This document shows, piece after piece, positions 1 through 7,810 of a DNA stretch of 64,000 nucleotides. Source of the DNA: Nonomuraea sp. NBC_00507 (GTDB taxonomy: Bacteria; Actinomycetota; Actinomycetes; Streptosporangiales; Streptosporangiaceae); the NCBI RefSeq assembly GCF_036013525.1, contig NZ_CP107853.1, positions 10,664,001 to 10,728,000 of the forward strand, given 5' to 3'. Every line of letters starts with the position of its first letter. The stretch's first letter is position 1. Position numbers and translations under genes: made by a program. The notes beneath the pieces were generated by a model. The model was not told where the DNA came from, searched no databases, and worked only from the letters and a program-made list of their open reading frames with translations.

Positions 1-312
1 GGGAGCTTCAATCGCACCCATCATCACCCGTCCATCGACGGGTGGGAGCCGGGGCCGCGGGTGTTCGACACGGAGTTGTCCGGGGAGCCGTTGAAGTGGC
101 TGAGTGAGCGGCTGGCCGATCTGGAGGGGGTACTGGAGGAGGTCGGATTCGACCGGAGCGAGGTGTCGCCGGCGGATGTGGCGGGGCTGCGTGACCGGGC
201 TCCGGAGATCGTCGACACCGTCGGCCGGCTGCTGGAGCGCATCCGTGCCGGGGAACTGGGCACCCCGCCGGACGCCGGGTCCGCCACCAGCATGCGGGTC
301 AGCTGGCTCTGA
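1..312 (+). CDS. C-terminal part of an unrecognised protein (5' end outside window)
   Basis: An open frame runs from the first base of the window to TGA at 310-312, giving about 103 residues without a stop. It could be read from an internal GTG at 61, but the frame stays open upstream, so it is probably the tail of a longer gene. The visible part is acidic and helix-rich, with an LSERLADLEGVLEEVGF stretch and a short disordered end. I recognise no family. The next gene is convergent with a 26-bp gap. Confidence 0.5.
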   Translation, partial: GSFNRTHHHPSIDGWEPGPRVFDTELSGEPLKWLSERLADLEGVLEEVGFDRSEVSPADVAGLRDRAPEIVDTVGRLLERIRAGELGTPPDAGSATSMRVSWL

Positions 313-338
313 CCCCGGGCCACGGCACGGAAGGCCGC

Positions 339-1130
339 CTAGATCCCCTCGGCCAGCTTCACCACGGCGCGGATCAGCTCGTCGCCGGTCAGCATGGACA
401 GATCGTTGTGCCCCGCCCCGGTCATCTCCACGGTCGTCACCCGGCCCCCGGCCGCCTCGGCTACCGCCCTGCTCAGCCGCGCCGGCACGATCGTGTCGCG
501 GGTGCCGTACACGACCACCGTGGGCGCCCGCACGGCCGCGATCCGCTCCGACACCGGGTATCGATCCCGCAGCAGCAGCCGCACCGGCAGGAACGGGTAG
601 TTGGCCTGCCCCGCCGCCGCCAGGTCGGTGAAGGGCGAGCGCAGCACCAGCCCCTGGGGCGGCTGCTCCAGCGCCAGCCGGGTCACCACCCCGGCGCCCA
701 GGCTCTCGCCGAAGTAGATCACCCGCGCGTCTCCGAGGAACGCGCGGGCGGCGCGGACGTCGAGGTGCAGCCCCTCCTCGGTCGGAGTGCCCGGGTTGCC
801 GCCGTAGCCGCGGTAGTCCATGAGCAGCACCGGTAGCCCGTGCGCCGCCAGTGCCCTGGCCAGCGGCGCACGGTGCAGCCGGTTGCCCGCGTTCCCGCCC
901 GCGATCAGCACGGTCACGTCGCGGTCGCCGGGCACGTACCAGGCGCCCAGGCGCAGCCCGTCGCCCGTCGTGAGCGAGACGTCCCGCGCGCCCGGGATGA
1001 CCTTCCCGGCCGGCGGCACAGTGGACCGGTCAGGCAGGTAGATCAGCTGCCGCTGGAACAACCACAGCAGTCCGAGCAGCAGGAACACCACCGCGACGAT
1101 CACAAGAGCGGTCCGCGTCAGCGACGTCAC
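339..1130 (-). CDS. Membrane-anchored alpha/beta hydrolase (BEM46/ABHD-like)
   Basis: This 263-residue serine hydrolase has one N-terminal membrane segment (about residues 7-25), so the catalytic domain is probably displayed outside the membrane or anchored to it. The alpha/beta-hydrolase signature is complete: the nucleophile elbow GESLGAG places Ser143, the acid is Asp212 in GTRDTIVP and the base is His241 in GAGHNDL. The oxyanion region (IAGGNAGNR, about 77-84) and the DYRGYGG motif match BEM46-like hydrolases. The substrate is unknown. It lies 77 bp downstream of the amidohydrolase on the same strand and is probably not part of that tightly coupled operon. Confidence 0.85.
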   Translation of the reverse strand: MTSLTRTALVIVAVVFLLLGLLWLFQRQLIYLPDRSTVPPAGKVIPGARDVSLTTGDGLRLGAWYVPGDRDVTVLIAGGNAGNRLHRAPLARALAAHGLPVLLMDYRGYGGNPGTPTEEGLHLDVRAARAFLGDARVIYFGESLGAGVVTRLALEQPPQGLVLRSPFTDLAAAGQANYPFLPVRLLLRDRYPVSERIAAVRAPTVVVYGTRDTIVPARLSRAVAEAAGGRVTTVEMTGAGHNDLSMLTGDELIRAVVKLAEGI

Positions 1131-1160
1131 GCAACAAACGGTACGCCTGCCCGGGTGCCG

Positions 1161-1225
1161 GGGGCTCGTCCTACGACACGACCGCGCCTGCCTGCCTGGG
1201 GCTCGTCCTACGACACGACCGCGCC
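1161..1225. repeat. Pair of 28-bp direct repeats at the amidohydrolase 3' end
   Basis: The 28-bp block starting GGGGCTCGTCCTACGACACG occurs at 1161-1188 and again at 1198-1225, separated by 9 bp. The second copy contains the last codons and stop of the amidohydrolase gene (stop at 1208-1210). It looks like a local tandem duplication (37-bp unit) of the gene's 3' end. Confidence 0.8.
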
Positions 1226-2416
1226 CGCCTGGACGACGTGGCGGATGTGCTTCGGGTCGGCCAGCACGCCGATGTCCTCCAAGGGGTCGCCGTCGAGGAC
1301 CAGTAGGTCGGCGTGCGCGCCGACCGCCAGCGTGCCGATCTCGCCTGTCATCCCGGCCAGCTCGGCCGCGCCGGCCGTGGCGGCCCGCAGCACGTCGATC
1401 GGCTCCTGCACCTCCCGTCGCAGGCGGAACTCGTGGTTCTGGTGCCGCTGCATGCCGCCGAGCAGGTCCGTCCCGTACGCCAGCCGCACCCCGCCCCGCG
1501 CGGCCCGCTCCAGCGCGACCAACCCGGCCTCGAGCACCTCGTCGACCTTGCGCCAGCTCGACTCAGAAAGCCCGAACGCCCGGCCCTCCTCCTTCAACGC
1601 CCAGTACGTCACTAGCGTCGGCACCAGGAACGCGTCGTGCTCGCGGAACAACTCCACGCTGCGGTCGTCGATCAGGTTGCCGTGCTCGATGGAGCGCACC
1701 CCGGCCTCCAGGGCCCGGTTGACGGCGCGGGCGGTGTAGGCGTGCGCGGCCACATACCGGTTGGCGGCCCCGGCCTCCTCGACGGCCGCGCGCAGCTCCT
1801 CCATCGAGTATTGGGTCGAGTCGATGCGATCGGTCGGCGAGGCCACCCCGCCGGACGCCATGACCTTGATGTGGTGGGCGCCCTTGCGCAGCTCGTCGCG
1901 GGCGGCCACGCGGACCGCGTCGACCCCGTCCGCGACCCGCCCTACGCCCGCGCAACACGGGTGGTCGTCGCTCACGTGCTCGCCGCGGCCGCGGAAGTCG
2001 GCGTGGCCGCCGGTCTGGCTCAGCCCTTTGCCGCAGAACAGCAGCCGCGGCCCCCGGATCAGCCCTTCCGCCTGCGCTTCGGCCAGCCCGTGGTCGGCGC
2101 CGGACACGTCGCGGACCGTGGTGAAGCCGCGGCCGAGCATTTCGCCCATGATTCTGGCGCTGTGCGCGGCCACGTACGACGGGGACATGCGGCCGAGCGC
2201 ACCGAGGTCCGCGGTCAGGGCCGTGACGTGCACGTGCGCGTCGATCAGCCCGGGCACGACGTACGCGCCCGCCACGTCGAGCACCCGCACGTCCGACGGT
2301 GCCCGCAGCCCGGGACCCGCCTCGACGACGCGGCCGTCCGCGCACCGCAGGTCCCCCTCGGCGTACTCACCCGAGTCGACGTCCAGCACCAAGGCGTTGC
2401 GCAGCAGCAGGTTCAT
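1208..2416 (-). CDS. Metal-dependent amidohydrolase (imidazolonepropionase/Xaa-Pro dipeptidase-like)
   Basis: This 402-residue amidohydrolase-superfamily enzyme hydrolyses an amide or cyclic amide at a metal centre in a TIM barrel. It has the N-terminal beta-sandwich segment, then PGLIDAHVHVT with metal ligands His61 and His63. Further histidines sit in VAAHAYTARA and SIEHGNLI, and the catalytic aspartate is in YGTDLLGG. The C-terminal LAVGAHADLLVLDGDP strand closing the sandwich is typical. ATG overlaps the stop of the upstream GAF gene by 4 bp, so it is translationally coupled in an MFS-GAF-amidohydrolase operon. The operon suggests uptake then hydrolysis of one small molecule; the substrate cannot be read from sequence. 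Confidence 0.85.
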   Translation of the reverse strand: MNLLLRNALVLDVDSGEYAEGDLRCADGRVVEAGPGLRAPSDVRVLDVAGAYVVPGLIDAHVHVTALTADLGALGRMSPSYVAAHSARIMGEMLGRGFTTVRDVSGADHGLAEAQAEGLIRGPRLLFCGKGLSQTGGHADFRGRGEHVSDDHPCCAGVGRVADGVDAVRVAARDELRKGAHHIKVMASGGVASPTDRIDSTQYSMEELRAAVEEAGAANRYVAAHAYTARAVNRALEAGVRSIEHGNLIDDRSVELFREHDAFLVPTLVTYWALKEEGRAFGLSESSWRKVDEVLEAGLVALERAARGGVRLAYGTDLLGGMQRHQNHEFRLRREVQEPIDVLRAATAGAAELAGMTGEIGTLAVGAHADLLVLDGDPLEDIGVLADPKHIRHVVQAGAVVS

Positions 2417-2841
2417 CGCGCACCCCCGCGCAGGGCAGGCGCCGCGAGCAGCGCAAGGGACTCGGCCACGGCGACCGACTCCTCGTCGTAGGCGCCCTCG
2501 GCGTCGAGGATGTTGAGCACGCCCAGCACCTCGCCCTCGTCGACCACCGGCACGTTGATGATGGCCCCGCAGCCCAGGCCCTCGATCAGCTCATGATCGG
2601 CGAACACCTCTCGCACCGCCGCCCGGTCCGGCCCGAAGAACGGCTTGCGTCCCTCGATGCACGTGGCCAGCCAGCCCTGCGCGACCTCCACGGTCTTCTC
2701 CCCGCCGACGGGATATTCAGCGGGATGGCTCGTGTGGACGCGGCGCAGCGCCCGCCGTTCCGGCACCCAGGCCAGCACGGTGAAGAGCCGCACGCCCAGT
2801 TCCTTCCGCACTCGTGACTCCAGTTCCTCCAGCACGGTCAC
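2413..2841 (-). CDS. Stand-alone GAF-domain protein
   Basis: This 142-residue protein is a single GAF domain of the free-standing type that binds small molecules. The start is GTG at 2841, overlapping the upstream MFS stop as GTGA, and its own stop overlaps the amidohydrolase start as ATGA. Features seen are an N-terminal helix (VLEELESRVRKELG), a sheet ending in GAIINVPVVDEGEVLGVLNI, and a final helix. There is no output domain. Sandwiched between a transporter and a hydrolase, it may sense or chaperone the transported compound, or be an enzyme like the fRMsr methionine sulfoxide reductases. I do not see the cysteine set expected of fRMsr: only two cysteines, in ATCIEG and GLGCGA. Function open. 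Confidence 0.75.
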   Translation of the reverse strand: MTVLEELESRVRKELGVRLFTVLAWVPERRALRRVHTSHPAEYPVGGEKTVEVAQGWLATCIEGRKPFFGPDRAAVREVFADHELIEGLGCGAIINVPVVDEGEVLGVLNILDAEGAYDEESVAVAESLALLAAPALRGGAR

Positions 2842-4211
2842 TGGGCACCCTCCTTGGCCGGCTCGGTCAGCTCTTCCAGCGATCGCCCGGCCGTGGACAG
2901 GCCGAACACCACCACGCAGATGACGCCCGCCACCAGGACCGCCGTGGTCAGCCCGAACACCCCCGCGAAGCCCAGGCTGGCGGCGGACAGGCCGATGATC
3001 GTCGGCGCGAGGATGCTGCCCACCCGCCCGAACGCACTCGACAGCCCGGTCCCCGTGGCGCGGATCCAGGTGGGGAACACCTCGGGCGTGTAGGAGTAGA
3101 CGCCCGCGTACGTGCCGTTGAGGAAGAACGACAACACCGCGCCCGCCAGCGTGATCGTGACCGGCGAGTCCATCTGCGACAGCCAGAACGCGCTGACCGC
3201 GGACCCGGACAGGTAGAGCGCGATCGTGTTCTTGCGGTCCAGCCGCTCCGACAACCAGGCCGCCGAGAAGTAGCCGGGGACCTGCGCCAGGTAAATGATG
3301 ATCGAGAACTCGAAGCTCTTCGTCACCGTGATGCCGCGCTGCACGAGCAGCGTCGGAATCCAGGAGAAGAACCCGTAGTACGAGAACGTGATCACGAACC
3401 AGATCAGCCAGATGACGGCGGTCCGCTTGGCCATGACCGGGCTCCACAGGTAGCGCAGCGCGCTGAGCAGGTTCACCTTGGGAGTGCTGGTCGCGGGCGG
3501 CGTGGCGGACTCGGGCACCGGCGGCAGCGGATGGCCCGTGGCCCGCTCGACGCGGCGTTCGAGGTCGGACACCACCGCCTCGGCCTCGTCCACCCGGCCG
3601 TGTTGCAGCAGGAACCGCGGTGACTCCGGCAATGATCGGCGCCACCACAACAACATCACGATCGGCAGCGCGGTGATCACCTGCGCCACCCGCCAGCCGT
3701 CCTCCATCGTCGGCACCACGAACCGCCCGATCAACGCGGCCATGACGAACCCGAAGGAGAAGAACCCGGCCAGCGCGCCGATGAACCACCCACGCCGGTT
3801 GGCCGGCACGAACTCCGAGAGGAACGGCGCGATGATCGCACTCTCCGCGCCCGCGCCGGCTCCGGCCAGCACCCGGCTCGCCAGGAACACCTCGTAGTTG
3901 GGCGCGAACGCGGCGACCACGGAGAAGACGGCATAGAACGCGAGCGCGTACATCATGACCTTCTTGCGGCCGATGCGGTCGCCGAGCAGCCCGGCGGTGG
4001 CCGCGCCGAAGAGGAACCCGAACGGGGTCGCGGACCCGATCAGACCCAGCTGGCCGTTGTTCAGGCCCCAGGCTTCCTGCGCGCTCGGCAGCAGGAAGGC
4101 GACCACGGCCGAGTCCATGCCGTCGAACGTGTAGCCGAGGCCGCCGATCAGAAGGAGGAGGTAGTGCGGCCGGCTCAGGGGGAGCCGGTCCAGCCGGGCC
4201 AACAAGGTCAT
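2838..4211 (-). CDS. MFS transporter (sugar/aromatic acid porter type)
   Basis: A 457-residue major facilitator, 12 predicted membrane helices. The start chosen is ATG 4211, preceded by AAAGGGTG at Shine-Dalgarno distance. The same frame stays open upstream, but that extension has no membrane character and covers the divergent promoter. The loop 2-3 motif GDRIGRKK, GRVDEAEAV in the central loop and PEVFPTWIRATGTG in the second half are typical of the sugar-porter/AAHS/SV2-like group. Two overlapping downstream genes (GAF, amidohydrolase) make it the first gene of an uptake-and-hydrolysis operon divergent from an RpiR regulator. Confidence 0.85.
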   Translation of the reverse strand: MTLLARLDRLPLSRPHYLLLLIGGLGYTFDGMDSAVVAFLLPSAQEAWGLNNGQLGLIGSATPFGFLFGAATAGLLGDRIGRKKVMMYALAFYAVFSVVAAFAPNYEVFLASRVLAGAGAGAESAIIAPFLSEFVPANRRGWFIGALAGFFSFGFVMAALIGRFVVPTMEDGWRVAQVITALPIVMLLWWRRSLPESPRFLLQHGRVDEAEAVVSDLERRVERATGHPLPPVPESATPPATSTPKVNLLSALRYLWSPVMAKRTAVIWLIWFVITFSYYGFFSWIPTLLVQRGITVTKSFEFSIIIYLAQVPGYFSAAWLSERLDRKNTIALYLSGSAVSAFWLSQMDSPVTITLAGAVLSFFLNGTYAGVYSYTPEVFPTWIRATGTGLSSAFGRVGSILAPTIIGLSAASLGFAGVFGLTTAVLVAGVICVVVFGLSTAGRSLEELTEPAKEGAQ

Positions 4212-4341
4212 CGAACACACCCTTTCGACCGATTTCGAAGCAACATACAGTGCAGATTCCACGATCTGCAATAATCTTTGCAATGTGTTACGAGCACGTA
4301 GCATGTTTCCGGCCTGCAGCTCTGCCCGAGAGAAGGATGCG
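4212..4341. promoter_or_regulatory. Divergent promoter region with inverted repeats (putative RpiR operator)
   Basis: This AT-richer gap separates the MFS operon from the RpiR gene. It holds a perfect 7-bp inverted repeat TGCAGAT-TCCACG-ATCTGCA (4251-4270), directly followed by TGCAATAATCTTTGCA (4267-4282), which shares the TGCA arms. Overlapping dyads between a regulator and its divergent target fit an operator for the adjacent RpiR protein; this is inferred from position only. Confidence 0.55.
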
Positions 4342-5208
4342 TTGACCGACAGCTTCGAGGACTGGCTCGGCGCCCGGACGCCGGAGCGCGGCCTGCGCGG
4401 CAAGGCGGCCGCGGTGCTCCAGGTGCTGCTGTCGCAGCCGCGGCGCGCGTCGTTCGGATCGGCGGCGGAGCTGGCCCAGGTCGCGGGCGTCAACGTGGCG
4501 ACCGTGACCCGCACGGCGCAGGCGCTCGGGTTCGCCGGCTGGCCGGCGCTCCAGCAGGAGTTGCGGGCCCGCTACCTGTCCTCGCTCAGCGCGGGCCAGG
4601 TCGCCGCCGAGCACCGCGGCACCGGCTCGCCCAGCTCCCGCTCGCTCCGCCGCGACCTCGACAGCCTCGCCCTGCTCAACCGGCGGGTGGACGAGGCGGT
4701 GCTGCTCACGATCGCCGAGGCGGTGGCCACCGCCCGGCGCACGGTGATCCTCGCCGAGGGCAGTTACGCCGCCGTCGGCCTGGCCCTGGCGCACAACGCC
4801 GGCCTCGCGGGCTACCCCGTCACGGCGGTGACCACGGGCGACGCCGAGCTGGCCAACACGATGGCCACCATGCGCTCCGGCGACGTGCTGATCGCCATCA
4901 GCTTCTGGCGCCTGTACGAGAACACCGTGCTGGCCGCCAACGAGGCCCGCTCGCGTGGGGTGCGGGTGTTCGCGCTGACGGACGCGGCCAGCCCCGCCCT
5001 GGCGAGCGCGGCGGAGGAGGTGGTCATGGTGCCGGCCGAGGGTGAGGCGTTCTTCCCCTCGCTGACGGCCGGGATGGCGGTCGCGCAGGCACTGGTCACG
5101 CAGCTGGCGGCCGTGGATCCGGCCCGTACGGGCGCTTCGATCGAGGCGGCGGAGGCCATGTGGGCGAAGTTCGACCTCCTCCACCGCCGCCCCACCGGCA
5201 GGCCCTAG
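4342..5208 (+). CDS. MurR/RpiR-family transcriptional regulator
   Basis: A 288-residue regulator with an N-terminal HTH_6 domain (about residues 20-85, with AELAQVAGVNVATVTRTAQAL as recognition region) and a C-terminal SIS sugar-isomerase domain (about 110-260, including ILAEGSYAAVGLALAHNAG and SGDVLIAISFWR) that binds phosphosugars or similar ligands. I prefer the TTG start at 4342 because GAGAAGGA lies 5-6 bases upstream. An in-frame GTG at 4285 would add 19 residues but overlaps the dyads and lacks a ribosome site. It probably controls the divergent MFS-GAF-amidohydrolase operon. Confidence 0.85.
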   Translation: MTDSFEDWLGARTPERGLRGKAAAVLQVLLSQPRRASFGSAAELAQVAGVNVATVTRTAQALGFAGWPALQQELRARYLSSLSAGQVAAEHRGTGSPSSRSLRRDLDSLALLNRRVDEAVLLTIAEAVATARRTVILAEGSYAAVGLALAHNAGLAGYPVTAVTTGDAELANTMATMRSGDVLIAISFWRLYENTVLAANEARSRGVRVFALTDAASPALASAAEEVVMVPAEGEAFFPSLTAGMAVAQALVTQLAAVDPARTGASIEAAEAMWAKFDLLHRRPTGRP

Positions 5209-5217
5209 AATTCCCGC

Positions 5218-6558
5218 GTGCCGGTGAACGGGTTACGGATTGCCGCAGGCGTCGTCGCCGCAGCGGGTTTACTGGTCGCGGGGTTTCTGGTGCTCCGCGA
5301 CGGCGGGGACGAGCAGCGGCCGGTCCGCGATCGTTTGCCGATCCAGCCCACGGTCGTGGGCAAGAGCGTGCTGGTGGACGTCTCCGGCGCTGTCTTGGAG
5401 GAGTTCAACGGCGACTGCGTGAGCAGCCGGGTCTCCTATCTGTGCCTGCGGGTGCGCGACGAGCTGCTCGCGGCGGACGAGCACTTGCCGGCGCGCGGCG
5501 GCCTGACCATCAGGACGACGGTCGACCGGCGGCTGCAGCAGTCCGCCCAGCAGGCCATCGACCGTCGCGTGCGATCGGACGACAAGCCGCTCGCCGCGCT
5601 GGCCATGGTGGTCCCGGGCACGGGTGACATCAGGGCGATGGCCACCAACCGCCCGCTGGTCGACAAGGTGGGCGCGCTCGCCTACCAGCAGGGGTCCACG
5701 GCGATGGTCTACACGCTGGCCGCCGCGCTGGAAAGCGGGCTGCGCTTCGAGGACGGCTTCCCCTATGCGGCCGCATACCGCGCGCCCTCGTACAGCGCGT
5801 TCAAGAACTGCAAGGGGGAGAATGTCGCCGAGCCCGCTCATTCGGTCTTCAACGCGAAACGGGATCACAGCGACTTCACGACCCTGCGGTCGGGCACCTG
5901 GGCCGCCGAGAACACGTTCTTCCTCCGGCTGACGGAAGAGGTCGGCCTGTGCGAGAGCGTGACCATGGCCCGTCGGCTCGGCCTGGCCCGCGCGGACGGG
6001 CACAAAGTGATGGAGTTCGAGACCTTCTCACTGGGCGTCAACGAGGTGGACCCGGTGACGGCCGCCGGCACCTATGCCACACTCGCCGCCCGCGGCAAGC
6101 ACTGCGAGCCCAGGGCGGTCGCCGAGGTCAGCGACGGTTCGAAGGTCCTGCGGTCCTTTCCTCCACGCTGCCGCGACGTGCTGGACCCGGCGGTCGCGGA
6201 CGCGGTGACGAACGTGCTCGCGGACGGGCTGGCCCGCAGTCCGCTCAAGGGCCTCGGCCGGGACGCGGCGGGCATGGCGGGCGCCTCCGACAGCTACACC
6301 GCGGCCTGGTACGCCGGATACACCCCTGACCTGGCCTCCGCTGTCGCGCTCGGCGTCCCTGGCAGGGGCGCGTTCGACCAGAGGCTGGTCGACGTCACCC
6401 TCGGCGGCCGCCGCTACGAACGCGTGGAGGGCACGTCGATCCCCGCCCCCATCTGGAAGGAGTCCATGACGGCGGCGCTGAGCGGCCTCCCGGGGACGGC
6501 GTTCACGAAAGCCGACACGGCACGGTTCGGCGGCTGCCGCGACAGGTGCGCGAACTGA
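5218..6558 (+). CDS. Penicillin-binding transpeptidase-like protein with degenerate active site
   Basis: This 446-residue protein has one N-terminal membrane helix (about 8-26) and the fold signatures of a PBP transpeptidase domain: RTTVDRRLQQSAQQAID, a QQGSTAMVYTLAAALE segment, SFTLGV-like ETFSLGVNEVDP and a C-terminal AAWYAGYTPDLASAVALG strand. The three catalytic motifs are altered. SxxK reads S160-T-A-M163 (Lys lost), SxN reads A230-E-N232 (Ser lost), and KTG reads M353-A-G355 (Lys and Thr lost). The surrounding fold is well kept and the frame is open, so this looks like a maintained pseudoenzyme rather than a recent pseudogene. GTG start, 9 bp after the RpiR stop. A regulatory or scaffold role in the wall is inference. 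Confidence 0.8.
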   Translation: MPVNGLRIAAGVVAAAGLLVAGFLVLRDGGDEQRPVRDRLPIQPTVVGKSVLVDVSGAVLEEFNGDCVSSRVSYLCLRVRDELLAADEHLPARGGLTIRTTVDRRLQQSAQQAIDRRVRSDDKPLAALAMVVPGTGDIRAMATNRPLVDKVGALAYQQGSTAMVYTLAAALESGLRFEDGFPYAAAYRAPSYSAFKNCKGENVAEPAHSVFNAKRDHSDFTTLRSGTWAAENTFFLRLTEEVGLCESVTMARRLGLARADGHKVMEFETFSLGVNEVDPVTAAGTYATLAARGKHCEPRAVAEVSDGSKVLRSFPPRCRDVLDPAVADAVTNVLADGLARSPLKGLGRDAAGMAGASDSYTAAWYAGYTPDLASAVALGVPGRGAFDQRLVDVTLGGRRYERVEGTSIPAPIWKESMTAALSGLPGTAFTKADTARFGGCRDRCAN

Positions 6559-6579
6559 GCCGGAGAGTACGATGAGCGC

Positions 6580-7179
6580 GTGGATCGTACTCACCATCCT
6601 GGGTACACTCCCGCGACCGAGACCCGGCGACTCATAGCTCACGGACTGCCGAAGGTTCTGCCGGAGACTCTCGGCGGACGGCACCGTTTCTCGCCGCTGT
6701 CCCTCTACGTGGGCGACCGACTCGCCGCGACGGCCTTCGCCCGGCTCGACGACGTCGGACTGTTCTGGCTCGACGTCTGGATCCTGTCGCAGAGCCGCGG
6801 CGGCCGCTGGACCCTGCGTGACGGCACCAGCACCGCCGCGGGACCCGCCGACGACCTGCTGGCCCCGAGCCCGGCGGCCGCCCTGCTCAACGGGCACGGC
6901 CGGGCGGACGGCACGGTCCGTTCCGACATCAACGCGGGCCGGTGGTTTCCGTGGCCGGCCAGGTGGGTGGCGTACGGCGTCGTGCGGTTGTCGGCGGAGG
7001 TGGGCGCCGTCAGGCTCGAGGGCCGGACCATCATGGTCCCGGAGCACGGCCTGCAGGCGCTGGCGTGGGCGCCGAGCCATAAGAAGGAGACCAGCGTGGA
7101 GCTGCTCGACCAGAAGGGCGAGCCGATCTGCGCCCTGCCCCTCACGGAGCCGGGGGGAGGAGGGACTCCAGCTCGGTGA
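6580..7179 (+). CDS. Conserved-looking hypothetical protein, 199 aa
   Basis: The frame opens at GTG 6580, 21 bp after the PBP-like gene, and its 3' end overlaps the convergent GntR gene by 38 bp. The product is soluble, without signal peptide or membrane helix, and tryptophan-rich (FWLDVWILS, WFPWPARWVAYG). I recognise no family. An ATG at 6572 is in another frame and stops quickly. Codon use looks normal for this genome. Confidence 0.55.
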   Translation: MDRTHHPGYTPATETRRLIAHGLPKVLPETLGGRHRFSPLSLYVGDRLAATAFARLDDVGLFWLDVWILSQSRGGRWTLRDGTSTAAGPADDLLAPSPAAALLNGHGRADGTVRSDINAGRWFPWPARWVAYGVVRLSAEVGAVRLEGRTIMVPEHGLQALAWAPSHKKETSVELLDQKGEPICALPLTEPGGGGTPAR

Positions 7180-7810
7180 CCGCGTGTTCGCGGTGGATGT
7201 TGAGCATGGCGACGGCCTCGTCGGCGGCGCGCCGGCGCAGGGCGTCAAGGGTGGCGCGATGTTCCTTGATCACTCGCTCCCGGTTGCCGGCGTCTCCGTA
7301 GTACATCGACCGGTAGGCGTCCGTCGTGTCCCACAGCGTCCTGATCAGGCGGGCCAGCCGCGGCATGCCGGCGCAGTCGAACACCGTCATGTGGAACAGG
7401 CGATTGGCGGTGGCCATGGCCAGGACGTCGCCTGCCTCGGCGGCCTGCTCGACCTCGTCCTGGGCCGCCTCGAGCCGGTCGAGGTCGGCGTCGGTGAGGC
7501 GGTCGACGGCGCGCCGCACGGCCTCCTCTTCCAACAGCTCGCGGATGCGATAGACCTCGCGCAGGTCGTCGAGCGAGAGCGTCGCGACGCAATAGCCCTT
7601 GTGAGCCTTGTAGGTGACCAGGCCCTCGCCCTCGAGCGTCTTGAGCGCCTCGCGCAGCGGGACGCGGCTGACCTGGAGCTCCTCTGCCAGGGCGTCCTGC
7701 CGGATCGGCATGCCGGGGCGCAGGCGGCCGGTCGTGATGGCGCGGCGCAGCTCGCCCAGCACGAACTGCTGGGCCGTCGGCGGCCTGCGTCGTGCTTCGT
7801 CCGGGCTCAC
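7142..7810 (-). CDS. GntR-family regulator, FadR/FCD subfamily
   Basis: A 222-residue regulator: winged HTH at about 12-78 (DALAEELQVSRVPLREALKTLEGEGLV) and an all-helical FCD ligand domain at about 85-210. The metal/ligand histidines of FCD proteins are present in FHMTVF, KEHRATL and NIHREHAV. ATG overlaps the CoA-transferase stop by 4 bp, so both are co-transcribed. With glutaryl-CoA dehydrogenase divergent, the likely effector is glutarate or glutaryl-CoA (inference). A TTGGATCCAA palindrome in the divergent promoter is a good operator candidate. Confidence 0.88.
   Translation of the reverse strand: MSPDEARRRPPTAQQFVLGELRRAITTGRLRPGMPIRQDALAEELQVSRVPLREALKTLEGEGLVTYKAHKGYCVATLSLDDLREVYRIRELLEEEAVRRAVDRLTDADLDRLEAAQDEVEQAAEAGDVLAMATANRLFHMTVFDCAGMPRLARLIRTLWDTTDAYRSMYYGDAGNRERVIKEHRATLDALRRRAADEAVAMLNIHREHAVTELESLLPPAP

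Noticed and set aside
2413..4218. A 601-codon minus-strand frame that joins MFS antiframe to the GAF protein
   Set aside because: Only its last 142 codons are real (the GAF protein from GTG 2841). The first part is a shadow of the MFS gene.
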